In this document: in pieces, positions 13,469-25,172 of the stretch
How the letters are laid out: every line of letters begins with the position of its first letter
Numbering within the stretch: position 1 is the stretch's first letter
Origin: Plutella xylostella
Taxonomy: Eukaryota > Arthropoda > Insecta > Lepidoptera > Plutellidae
Length of the DNA stretch: 64,000 nt
Assembly (NCBI RefSeq): GCF_932276165.1
Contig: NC_063992.1
Coordinates: 1,250,001 to 1,314,000, forward strand
Direction: 5' to 3'
Made by a program: the position numbers and the translations under genes
Notes under the pieces: model-generated
What the model was told of the DNA's origin: nothing
Databases searched by the model: none
Seen by the model: only the letters and a program-made list of their open reading frames with translations

Positions 13469-16400
13469 CTAAATTCGTTTGACGGGAGTGGTAGGTTTGT
13501 TATTTTGGGTTTGTAAATGCATATCTATAGATATTTCGTTGGATGCGAGCGACTTCTTGCCGGGGGTGATGGTTCCTATCTCCACGTCTGTGGAGTTGGG
13601 CGTCGTCGGGGGGAGGGTGCCGTTTGCAAGCACAGGATCCTGGAAATGAATACGTAAACTATTAAGAAATGTAAAATGCATTACATACTTATTAATGAAC
13701 AGTTAATAGTTAATATAAGACTCCTAATGGCGTATAAAGCACTCACAGGAGGTAAATTTGAGTTCAAATAAAAAATATAGCTACCTACACGAATGGCTGA
13801 TGATGATTGATTGTTAAGTTTGTAGCCCATGTGCTCATTTTAACATAAACGTCTATTTACTAGAAGTGCAAAGAATTATTAATCTGCTGAATTAAACATT
13901 TCCCTCAATCAATATAATATATCTATCACTTTGTGATTGATGATGTGTTTGTTTGTTTGCAAGTAAATACGTACAATAATGGCGTCGCAAGCCATCAGCT
14001 CCTTCTTGGAGAGGTGCTCCACCACGGCGGCGGCGTAGCAGTCGCCCAGCATGTTGTTCGAGGTTCGAATCCTGTCTCTGTTGATAAATAATTTCAGTTA
14101 CTTACGTATTTCAGTATCATTATCGAATGAACATTGGTTCAACATCATAATATACGTCTCTCTCGATAAGTTCCAGTAAACTAATTAAGTACCTAACATA
14201 CGAAAATTATTTGGGCAAAAAATTTAGTAATCATTGTCTTTTAGTGAGGTAAGTTCCAAGTCAAAAAGTGGGCAAGCCATATAAAAATACACGAGCATCG
14301 TAACATAAACTCGTTGCTAGCAAACTTTAACCCTTGAGAGTACCGTAATACTTAAAACATCCAAGTTTTCCACCTTAGTAGAGCGACTCAGCTGTTCCAG
14401 CACTAGAAACGTGTACGGACCAATCAGCTATCAGAACAAGAACCGCACACTTACACGAGCCAATCACAGGCGAAGAGCAGCGATACGTCGCCAGTAGGCG
14501 CCTCCACCGCGGCCAGAACTACCAGTAGCAGCACCATCGCGGCCGACGGTACCGACGCTGATGATACTGATGCTGCTGTGGCTGTTAGGCTGGAAGTAAA
14601 AATTGCATGGTAAAAAATAAATACTTACAATGAAACCTGCTACTGTTCCGCCACATTTAGCAATTAACAATCCGTCGTCATTAAGCGTCGTTCGCCTAAA
14701 AACATCTGACAGATCCATAGAAGTTACGTGAGATTTGACAAGCGAGCGACGCTGCATAAGGATTGCTTATTGCTAATGTGCGGTGGTGGTAGCCCCAGTG
14801 ATAACGTGTTGACAGAGTAAATACGGATTATCTTAACTCACGTCTTGGGTTTGATAAATCTTAATAGGGGCTTAAAAAGACTTCAGCATAAAGAAAGTAT
14901 TTTGAGAGATCTAATTTAATGATGCTGTCGCAAACCATGAGGATACTAATGAAGCTGTTGCCGAAATATATTAAAATACAAATAGAAATATCCATCCCCA
15001 AAAAATATGCAAAAGTCATGCATACTCACAAAACAGTGCACAGATCGGCGAACCCCAGCGCTATGTTGTTCATCTGGCAGATGAACACGCTGGCCACGGC
15101 CAGGAACAGAGCGGTGCCGTTCATGTTGATGTTGCAGCCGATGGGCAGCACGAAGCGGGTGATGCGCGGGTCGATCCGGAGGGGACCCTCCATGCTGCGG
15201 AATGTTACGGGGAGGGCTGCTGCCCTGGAATTGAAGGGTGAGGGGTTTGGTAAAGAAGATTTACCACAGGTTAAACAGTACCAGCGGAAAGGTATAGTGG
15301 TAGTAGACCCGTAATATACTCGTGAGGAATGAAAAAGTGTCAGTGACATATGAAACGGCAAAGGCAGGTGGAACTTTTAATTCCGCGCGAGTGTATCTGA
15401 TGAAGAACCGATAAACAATGGGGTAAGAAACGAGTTCTCGAGTAGAGGCTATAAAACAGTAAATTTAGTCTGAAACCTTCAGGGTGTTGGACCGACAATC
15501 TTAGAACGGTAATGTTTGGTAGAGGAAGTTGAGAACACAGTGTTGTGGCACTCTTTAGGACATCATCTTTTATAACACAGGTAGTAGGTATAATTATTAC
15601 GTTGTCTTTCAACAGAACTCGCTCTCCAGTTAAATAATATTACAGTTTAGGAGTACAAAAGAATATCAAAACAACTCACGTAGAAGCAGTAGCACAAGCC
15701 GTGAGGCACGCCTGCGACAGTCCACAGTAGAACTTGAAGGGGTTCTTCCGGAGGAACAGGAAGTAGATGAGCTGCATCACGATCAGCTGGTACAGGAACA
15801 CGCCGATGGACACCGTCGCGATGAACCACGCCAGTTGGGACATCACTTGAGCTGGAAAGTGGGGGGTTGGAGGTGAAATTGATTACTCGTATTTTTCAGA
15901 ACGTATAATTACCACGGAAATATTCAATACTAAGTCAACGGATAGGTGAAATTGGTTGTATTTTTCAGTATAGTACCACGAAACTCTGAGATATGTATGT
16001 GTATTAGTCAACGGATTTCCATGTCCAGCCACTATTTACCTTACCACATAGAACAACGTGGAGTCCTAGCTATGATTTGAAAAATGGTCTGACTGGCAAT
16101 TTTTTTAACCACAGTGAAAAACTCTAGTGCTAGAACAGTTTATGATCGACATGCTAAGGAGAAGTACGTGCCTATATTACCTATAGTTAAAAGTTATAAA
16201 TGATTATGTAAATATTTCTTAGATCAAAGTACTTCTTGTTATGTAACTTATTACATGAAACCTATATATTTGATTGACCTTGTAGAAATCATGTTACAGG
16301 AAAAAATATGATTGAGACACGCAATATTCTGATTAACTATTTTATATTATAACATGTAGCTATGTATAAGAAATTATCTTGAGAATCGTTAAAATATACT

Positions 16401-19400
16401 CGTAATCAATTAAAAAATTCCATCCACTAAGTGCCAAACACCGAACGGCCCAAATCTTTTAAAACATTTAATTTAAACACAATATTACTTTTTATTCATT
16501 ATATATATCTTCAATATTTGAGACGGTTTTCCGTTTATGTGTAATTTGGTTACTGTTTTATATATGTACCTATACCTAGAATAAACTCGAATAAATGTAC
16601 AATATATACTAAGTGCTGCAAATAATTATGAATGTAAGACGAAAATCCCCTTGATTACACCATGCACCATTGGTAATTTTTCTCATATTTTATTAATTCT
16701 AGGAGGTTTGCAAACATCCGCGATTGTCGTCCAGAGAAAGACCGACTATGACTACTTACTAATAGATGTTTATCCATACTATACATTTTATGTAGGTAGG
16801 TACTATACTAGTATATGGTATGGCGCATAGCAGGTTCCCGTTTCCAGTCCATTAGGTACCCATGAATTTATTTTACTATACCTACTGAACCCTATATTAT
16901 AAAATAAAGTTGCTAGGTTTTTCAGAACCTCAGCTTAAGTCCTCTGGGCCTATTCCCAGAGGTAATAAGTTACTATAATAATATAGTGTATTGTGTAACA
17001 CGAAAGGTAACTTTGCCAAGTTTGTTTTTTGCTTTAAACCAAAGTGATATAACTGGACTACTTTATACCGAAAATAGAAGATAGGTCGTCCTCAAGCCAA
17101 ACTCTAGCATGTCACGCGAACGCGGCCCCCACCTTTACGTAATCAGGTTTGACGTCAACGAGTAATGGATGCCGTTATACAAGGTTAAGGCTTTTCTTAC
17201 TGATCTACCTAATAATAGCTGAAACTAATGCGGTAATTCTGCGAACATAGAAAGATATACCTCACAAAAAATTACGATGAGAACGATCCAGAAGTACCGA
17301 AAGAGTAGTTTTTGCTACCGTTGTATGCAGAATTTATATTTTCCCTAACATACCTTGGTGGCATGTCAAATGTCTATACCAAAACATTAAATACCTAGAT
17401 ACTTACGTAAAGGAGCATGTAATATGAATAGTTGAATACCTCGTTACCTATTAAACATAATCGTGAATATCGCAAGTATTATGAAGTCTAAAACTACTGT
17501 ACTAATAACAATGACAAAAATATTTCAAAATCTCTTCAGCCAGGCAGTGAATGACGCTATTCTGACTGCCCTTAACCTAATCCTGATGAAAAACACCAGA
17601 CGCTCTATAGTATTTATCCAACCAATACGCTAATAACAAGAATACCTTACCAACATTGCTGACCCCCAGTATCTTGCCGGCGATGACGCTGCTGACTCCC
17701 AGGGGGGTGCACCACATCACTCCCGTCACCATCTTCATGATCACCTCGAAGATGGCCTGGAAGAAGTCGATGACCACCTGGCCCTTGGGACCTAGTGAGC
17801 CGAGCAGGCTTCCAAAGACTAGGCAGAAGAAGACTAGACCTAATGTGTTGGTGCCCGATCTGGAAGAGAGTTGAATATGTAAAGACTTATTTTCACGGTA
17901 GAGGTTTACATTATATACCTTAGCCCAAATGATGATGATGATAATGGTAATAAAAGAGCGTACAACTTTTTAAAATATTGAACGACAAAGTTTAATTGGG
18001 TTGGTTTGAAATAATGTTTTACAAAAATACTGACTCCTGTATAAATAGATCTAGCTAACAGGTTTACTTGCAAAACGATGTCATGAAATGTGACTGACAT
18101 AAAAAGTCGAAACTCGTCTAGCACTGTAAATACCGGGGAAATAGGTATTATGTTTAAAGTATTGCAAACTGTTTTCATTGAGGGCCTAAACATAATTTTA
18201 CGAGCATATGAAACAACTCCTTACCGATACGAAACGACTCGAACCAAAGCCACAGTTTCATTATCAGACGCGTTTCTGGCGAACATGGGGGGCTCGACGT
18301 ACACCGTGTGCGCTTGCTGGAACGCCGCCTGCACGATGTTGTCCGGGAAAATGTTCCTGGAAGAAAAACAATGTTAGCATCACTGGCTGAAGAATAGTAA
18401 TTGTGGGGATATCTCACACACGGCCATCGGAACTCAAACGAGTCAGAGCTTGTAATATGGGAATCGAACAGCTGGTATATATGTCGCAGGCATCTGGTTA
18501 AATCTCCTGTTTGGTTGAACCGCTAGCCCGTTCATTGGATGACGCTATTCAGTTGTATGACTAAAGGACAACTCGTCAAGTCGTTGATTGTAACGTTCGA
18601 CGTCTTGACTGTACGTCATTCAGCGAAGTCGTTGAATGGGATATAGTATAGCAACTTTGTAATGTCTGGTTAGGGTGAACATCACCAGACAAGAGTCAAC
18701 AAAAAGACTATGTTACAAAGCTCTTATCTCACAAATTAACTAAACAATAACAATAAACGTACCTTCATATTGTTGTTCATAATTATCCAGTTTCGCCAAT
18801 TTTTTTCTTTGAAACTATCCGCCCGCGGCGTAATAATAGGTAAATCCATGTTGTCACACTATTTTAACACAAATAACGCACTTTAAAGCTAATTTATTTG
18901 CAAAAAACTAACAATATAGGTGCTTTTTGTGTCAGCTGTTAGCTGTTAGACGCCATATTTGTTTTATTCACCACCTGACTGATTTTAAGTCAGCTAACTA
19001 GTTGGACGTTTTGAGACGCTTGTACAATCAACGTTCGGCCTAGTCATACAACTGAACAGCGCCATCCAATGAACGGGCTAGTGGTTCAATCAAACAGGAG
19101 ATTAAACCAGTTGCCTGCGACATATACATATATTGACACTGATACATATTTATTAACACCGAAAAACCGAGTATAAATATCAGTTAATAAATATCTGCTC
19201 CAACCGGGAATCGAACCCGGGACCTTCGGCTTAGCAGTCAGGGTCACTAACCACTACACCAGTCGGCCGTCTAATATGTGGGGACATCCCACACACGACC
19301 ATGCGATCTCAAACTAGGCAAAGCCTTTAATATGGGTATCGGACAGCTGCTACACAGATACATATTATATAAACATATTAACATTAACAAGACCCGATTG

Positions 19401-21547
19401 CCAATATCTGTTTTTAAACAAATATCTGCCCCAGCTGGAAATCGAACGCGGGACCTTCGACATAGCAGTTAGGGTAACCAACCACTACACCAGTCGGTCG
19501 TCTATCAATTTTGATTACGGAATCTTTTTAATTAAAGACCACACGAAGGCATTTGCCCTCTGACAGCGAGTGTTTCATCAATAAAGACGTGAATTGAAGC
19601 GCTTGACCATCCAATACTGATGCTCTGATATAGTTAATAGCTTGTGATTACTGTTGATTGGATATCGTTGCACAACTCTTTTTGTTTCTCTTTATGTCAT
19701 AGGGTGTATGTGCTGTTAGTGGCTGAAGTTTGCATGCCTATTGCCTACGTAAGTATTACAAAACGACATTACAAAAATAGATTAGAAAGCGCATGACTTT
19801 TTTCTCACTGAATAAATGCGCTATTTTGATATTGCTGATTTTTAAAATATCGATTATTATTCCATTTAATATCTATTCAGGTGAACTACTTGTCGGTACT
19901 CACTCACTTTGTTATGAGTAAGGATATGGACTATATGCTTAAAACACAAACTTGCAAAACGTACAAAGTACAAACGTATATCTTTACCTGCCAATATCCA
20001 AAAGGCTGTCCAAGATATTGTGATCCTTCCTCCCAAACGCTGCCGCCTCATACTCCTCACTCTTCAGCTCGGGCTTCCCCGGATGGATCAGAACCACCAG
20101 CACAATCCCCAGGAAGGCATTAAACATGGACGTCAGGATGAAGTAGAGGAGGGTTCTGACGGCAATTTTCCCGCTCATTTTGGCGTTGAGGCTGGCCGAG
20201 CCGGCGATCAGGCTGGCGATGATGAGGGGCAGGATCATGAGTTTGAGAACCCTCATGAAGAGTTCTCCAGGATACGAGATGATCATGAGCGCGTCTGGAC
20301 CGAGGTTGTAGGGGCGGAGACCGAACCCTGGGAATAAATTGCTGTTGAAGTTGTGTTGCACTTGCTGTTGTTGTATTGTTGCATTTTACCGAGAGGCTGT
20401 TGGGGTACGATTTTATTTATTGGAAACTGAGTTTTTCTAGCCTATATACTGAATATCTTTCAATGTGAAACCATTCATTTTGATCTTAAATAGGTATGTG
20501 TATTTAAAATCGACACAGCAAAACTTTAAATAATCATTTTGATTGATAAGAATCTCGTGCATAAAAGCTACTTTATCAAAATACAGACAAGCAGACAAAA
20601 TTTATATTTGTTACGTGTACCAGTAGACTTTAATCAATCAATGTTTCCCTTTGACGAAATGTTTTCACTATCACAAATACAATCGCATTAATTGTTTGTC
20701 TGCAATAAAGATCAATTACATTTATTTTTATTGGCCGCCATTTCATATTTCGGCTGCCAAGATATTGGATTGTTCTTATTAGGTGCTTATATTTATTGAA
20801 GTCTATTAGATTCGTCTTATGTACTCTGAATCGTTTAGATAATTCGTTAAGCATAGTATTAATCGAAGAGCAATTATAAAGTGCTTGCTTTAAAACGATT
20901 TTGTACCTTTCTTTGATAATAAATTATGAGAATTCAACAAAGTAACAAAGTAAACTACACCCACGAGAGCAATAAAGAAGTTCCACGTACAAAATATCGA
21001 TACCGAATTTAATGGCACGACTTTTTGAAAACATTAAATTACAGAAAGACACGAGTTTTTAGTTATTAATATTTTCGAAACTGCAGACGGAGTGAATAAG
21101 CTATCCTTTTCCATTTAGGAGTAATTTGATGCCTTGTCAGTGGAACTTTTCTCTCTGACTCTCGTGAGTGTATCTTACGTTTTATCATCAACTACATCAA
21201 CCAAAAATCGACCACTAGCTTGTCGTGAGTGTCTTTCGCGCACCCCATTTATAATACCCAGCATCATCACGACCCATCACGTCCCCACTGCTGGGACACG
21301 GGTCTCCTTCCAATGAAGGAAAAGTTTTTAGGCCTATTTCTAATACCCTCGAGCTGCTTCACTCACCAATGCCGATGCCGGTGATGACTCCAGCCAGTGT
21401 GATGACGAGCATGGTGTTCTCGGCCAGCCACTTCCGGAAGCCCGTGGGGTCCACCGGCGCCGCGCGCTCCTCCGTGGTCTTCGGGCCCCCGTCGCCTGGG
21501 CCCATCTTCGCGAAAAGGTACTCTGAAAACCGAGCGTCTTTCTCCAT
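13469..21547 (-). CDS. Eaat: Excitatory amino acid transporter (SLC1 family), 9 exons, 545 aa
   Basis: Exons in transcript order: 21547-21367, 20327-19988, 18356-18225, 17859-17651, 15851-15680, 15224-15030, 14589-14455, 14077-13975, 13639-13469. All have AG/GT borders and sum to 1638 bases (545 codons plus TAG), a normal EAAT length. Family marks: YPGELFMRVLKLMILPL (TM2-3), NIFPDNIVQAAFQQ before a loop with NAS and NET glycosylation sites, SGTNTLGLVFF (TM4c/5), DPRITRFVLPIG, and the TM8 block DRIRTSNNMLGD with VEHLSKKEL. Known role: Na+/H+/K+-coupled uptake of glutamate or aspartate at the plasma membrane. The TM8 carboxylate-binding Arg is present, but the HP1 tip (STAAALP) and TM7 motif (NMNGT for NMDGT) differ from typical EAATs. 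The start is the first ATG after the GTG at 21550; a 5' UTR acceptor may lie near 21590. Which EAAT paralogue this is remains open. Confidence 0.9.
18406..19273 (-). mobile_element. tRNA-derived SINE, copy 1, split by a DNA element
   Basis: On the minus strand the head at 19270-19198 is tRNA-like: A box TGGTGTAGTGG and B box GGGTTCGATTCCCGG. The tail (18477-18406) ends in a sequence complementary to tgtggggatatctcacacacgg. The body is interrupted from about 18478 to 19133 by a terminal-inverted-repeat element. It lies in the transporter intron between exons 3 and 2. Confidence 0.75.
18478..19133 (-). mobile_element. Terminal-inverted-repeat DNA element inside the SINE
   Basis: Arms of about 90 bp match imperfectly in inverted orientation; both carry the words ATGTCGCAGGCA, AATCTCCTGTTTG and CTAGCCCGTTCATTGGATG. 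The interior holds a short open segment (18849-18763, minus strand) that begins with ATG and ends at a good splice donor. No clean target duplication could be fixed because both junctions are TATA-rich. Superfamily not assigned. Confidence 0.65.
19275..19503 (-). mobile_element. tRNA-derived SINE, copy 2
   Basis: Same family and orientation as the copy beginning at 18406, only a few bases away. The head (near 19500) keeps the A-box-like TGGTGTAGTGG; the B box is degenerate (CGTTCGATTTCC). The tail begins tatgtggggacatccc on the plus strand. A truncated third copy lies near 32037-32130. Confidence 0.75.
21036..21175 (-). mobile_element. MITE-like repeat (CACTCACGAG family)
   Basis: Relative, in inverted orientation, of segments at 24767-24990 and 58890-59130. 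They share words such as actcctaaAtggaaaagg, gtctgca and an end resembling CTCGTGAGTGT. Non-coding. Confidence 0.5.
21264..21335 (+). repeat. Dispersed LINE-tail-like repeat
   Basis: The segment with catcatcacgacccatcacg and ctgggacacgggtctccttc recurs at 62962-63080 and, inverted, at 60448-60543. It looks like the 3' end of a LINE or SINE family with ATG-rich tails. Confidence 0.55.
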
Positions 21548-22322
21548 CACACGGAACCGGGAAACGCAAGCCCCTTTTGGGACCTGTTTTAAGAGTTGCT
21601 TGGTTTATGGATTGTTGGTTTTAGGTTATAGATACAAAAGTTTGGCTTAAATGGATGTGGATTGTGTTGATAATTTTAAGATTTTTGTCGTCAACAAGTT
21701 TTCGGTAAGCGCAGTTGACGAGCGCGGTGGCATAATGACACAGAAGCTACACTGACGGGCCATGTGTTTATAGCGCTGGGTTTCGAATACCTTACCACTT
21801 TTTTGAACACTTTTCTCCAATCTTCTGGCATCCATTCCGTACAATGCTGCGTTTGGTCGCTTACACCACTGAGTTCAGTTTGAAACGCCGCGATGGATGG
21901 CGGAAAGGCGGTTGTGTCGCGAGCACATTGTCCGCGGTAGAGGAAGAAGCCGTGTTTGAGATTGCGCGCGCAGGAATCGATCTTCCCATTCACTGGATGT
22001 ATTAAATTCTCACAGATAGTTTATTAAATTGAGGGCATTATATGGTTTACGTAAACTGCGGTGTCCTATATTTAGGTTGGTGATATTAATCTTGTTGCTA
22101 GAAGACACAAGTGACTGGGAACTCGTGGTGCGCAGGTGGCTCGCTCGCTACTGCGTTCTACGCATGTCTGTAGTCTGAATGCAGCTCCAAAATGGAGGTC
22201 TGAGATGAAAAGGAAATACAAACATAAAAGAATCCTGAAACGAGAGTTTTTTTAAAGGCATCCGTCGTCGTAGCGCTTCTATCCGATTTGAAATATATTG
22301 TTCTAGTAATATCATATTATAG
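21548..22322. other. Upstream region of the transporter gene
   Basis: Contains a possible 5' UTR splice acceptor (minus strand, near 21590) and a locally GC-rich stretch at about 21700-21990 that might be promoter or untranslated exon. No conserved protein was recognised in it. Confidence 0.3.
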
Positions 22323-22331
22323 ATATTACAG

Positions 22332-23521
22332 GGGAACACCCAAATATTCCGAAAAACTTTTTTCCGAATTTCAAAACACCGAATATGTAATTTACGAAAT
22401 ATTGCAATACCGATTTTTTTGAATGCCGAATTCTAAAAATCACGTAAATTATAATTTCGAATATTATAATCACGAAGATTTGTTATTACGATTGTCAAAT
22501 ACACGAACGTTAAAAAATACGATTACTTAAGCATACGAAAAATAAAATACCGATTTATTATAATCACGAAAAATTTAAATCCCGATCGAAAATGTGATAA
22601 TTCGTGATATTGACAAAAAAACCGAAAACATCTTAAAAACCTTAGACCCAAAACCTAAAGATAGGTGCGACGACGAGCAAAGCGAGGAGGAGCGTGTTAG
22701 GTGCACATAGATATCGAAAAACAAAGCGGAGCGCAGCGAAGCGGAGCGGAGCGTTTCAAATATAGAGCAAAACAATTGCTCGGAATTGTATGGTGTTTAA
22801 CCTTAAAAACCTTAGGACCTAAACCTAAAGATAGGTGCGACGACGAGCAAAGCGAGGAGGAGCGTGTTAGGTGCACATAGATATTGAAAAACAAAGCGGA
22901 GCGCAGCGAAGCGGAGCGGAGCGTTTCAAATATAGAGTAAAAATATTGTAAATAGAAAACTATTTGTAGTATTTGTTGTTAAGTAACACAACAAAGCAAT
23001 AAAATTTCTCGGATTTTTACGGTGATAACCTTAAAAACCTTAGGACCTAAATCTAAAGATAGGTGCGACGACGAGCAAAGCGATATCGAAAAACAAAGCG
23101 GAGCGCAGCGAAGCGGAGCGGAGCGTTTCACATAATATAGCTTAAAAAATATTGTTAAATTGTATACGGATTATGCTGTTAATAAACACACTATTCTTAA
23201 TAACTATTTCTTGTTAACTAAGATACATTCGGGAATTTGTATTTTCGGAATATTAAAACTTCGGGATTCGTAATTTTAACAATTCGTTATAATAAAAGGT
23301 CGTACTTTTAAAACATCGAAATAAGAATATTCGGAAAATTGACTTTCGTCATTTTAATAAATATGTTGTTTGAAATTTCGTTTATTAACTATTCGTGATT
23401 TTCGTTGTTCGGAAACTTGAAATTCGGGATTGTGAATTATTCGGAACTATGAAATTCGTAATTTTAAAAATCGTTATTTTCATATTCGTAAAAAAGTAAT
23501 TCGGATTTATGTAGTGTACCC
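22332..23521. mobile_element. Non-autonomous DNA element with 9-bp target duplication (Mutator- or Merlin-like size)
   Basis: Exact copies of ATATTACAG at 22323-22331 and 23522-23530 flank a 1190-bp segment. Its ends are related in inverted orientation (GGGAACACCCAAATATTCCG against GGGTACACTACATAAATCCG). The outer arms are AT-rich with CGAA-type words on the left and TTCGG-type words on the right. The interior has three GC-rich tandem repeats. No transposase frame is seen. A 9-bp duplication fits Mutator-like or Merlin elements; the assignment is inference. Confidence 0.75.
22631..23145. repeat. Three tandem copies of a purine-rich GC repeat
   Basis: Units start near 22631, 22801 and 23029. 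Each begins ccttaaaaaccttag and carries ggtgcgacgacgagcaaagc followed by gcggagcgcagcgaagcgg. The third unit lacks the middle block gaggaggagcgtgttaggtg. The spacer between copies 2 and 3 is longer (about 95 bp of AT-rich DNA). Confidence 0.85.
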
Positions 23522-23530
23522 ATATTACAG

Positions 23531-24766
23531 AGTATGAACGCCTTAAATCTATACCAGAGTATAAAGGGTATGGCGTTAAAAAACCTATGGCCCAGTTTCT
23601 CACTTGAAAAAGTCTATCTAAACCTGACCTTATATAAGTTCTACTCAACGACAGTTCATTCAATCACAACAATGGACTCCATACTCAACTTCTTCTTAAA
23701 TTTATAGTTTTAATAATCTTAAAAATTACCTACTACTAAAATTTATGGTGGAAATGGAATGGTCGCTTAGGTATATCAAGCCTTCAATTAAGTACGCTTG
23801 TTAGTGTCTGCAAATAAAAGTAACCGTATATTTACAGACACGTACAAAAAAAAAAATGTGAGTTTGGAAACTATCAAAGTACACAACAACAATTTCAACC
23901 AACCCCTAAAAGGGTTAAAATTTATTTAAAGTCTGTATTTCCCTTTGTAAAGAAATTTCACAGACACAGTTTTATGACGTGAATAGATGAAATATAATAA
24001 ATATTATGTCCATAACATACACTGGTTTATTTATTATGTAAATGACATTCGTAATAGAAAATACTTAAATTAGAAAACACAAATATTATTCAACAATAGT
24101 TTTACGGTTTACGGTTAATTGATTTGATGTGAAGTGTGTTTTCCATTTTAGCATTATACAGAAAAGAGTATTTGTCTTATTTAAATTGGGTATATTTTTA
24201 TCTGGTAGGTAGTTAAATAAAATAATTAACGGTATACAATTGTTAATAAATAAAATAAATAAACATACCTACCTATATCTATGTATTCCCTAACACTAAT
24301 CTATCACAATTATCACAGATTTTTATTTATTGTCTTAGTTTGAAAAGTTTCACATTAAGTACATCGTATATCTTGAAAAATCGTGCATAATAACTAGCTA
24401 ATTAGATATAATTTACTTATGAATGGGAACGTCTCACAAAATAATCCACAGTACAATTAAATAAAAAATTTAAACTTTTATAATTAGTTTAGTTTATTGA
24501 ACTTCATCATTAACCGTGCATTGGCACACGCGAGACAAAATAGCTATTTATTTTTAGAATATAAATATTACCGAATTGTTAAGGCCTACCCCGCCCCCCG
24601 CACTCCGTATAATATTGGGCGATACAGGGGGAGGTGTGCGAAGAACCGTAGCTCTGTGGTGTGCTCGATGCTAGTAGATGACATACGAATCACGGCAGTT
24701 CCCGTGACGTTTTCGGAACCTAATTTCCTTTCCCGTCGTTGTTTTGAATGATAGATTTCTAGTGCA
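23531..24766. other. Intergenic AT-rich sequence
   Basis: No gene, RNA or defined mobile element recognised in this 1.2 kb. Confidence 0.4.
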
Positions 24767-24990
24767 CTCGCGTGTAATGAATAAGTTCCAGTGACAATAG
24801 CACCAAAATACTCCTAAACGGAAAAGGGTAGGTCAATGACGCCGTCTGCAATGTTGAAGTACTTACATTTAACAGAGCATCAGAATATTACTAACTAAAA
24901 TTTTAACATTTTGATCCAATTTAAATTAAAAGTTTAAAAAACTTTAGCTACCTATTTGATAGTGGAACTTTTTCAGTGCTCACGAGTGTG
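24767..24990 (+). mobile_element. MITE-like repeat (CACTCACGAG family)
   Basis: Ends gcactcgcg and tgctcacgagtgtgt. It aligns by eye with 58890-59130: shared ctgcaatgttgaagta-like, cagaatatta and agtggaactttttcagtgct-like words. Confidence 0.5.
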
Positions 24991-25172
24991 TTAGATGTAT
25001 GAGTGTGTGAGTTGTTACTGGAACGGGGATAGGAACAAGGGATAATTCTTATGGCCGGAGAACTTCCTAAGCTAAACTTTGTATAACTTAGGTACTTACA
25101 TAACATAAAATTTATTTACACCTTAGACAAGTCATACACCCTTAAAACTGAAAACCCTGCAAAACTGATATA

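Noticed and set aside
19198..19270. tRNA-like sequence with good A and B boxes
   Set aside because: It is the head of a SINE: the downstream body matches the adjacent SINE copy, and no complete cloverleaf acceptor stem was seen.
22631..23145. CRISPR-like array
   Set aside because: Only three long, irregular units in a eukaryotic transposon-like element; spacer lengths are unequal.
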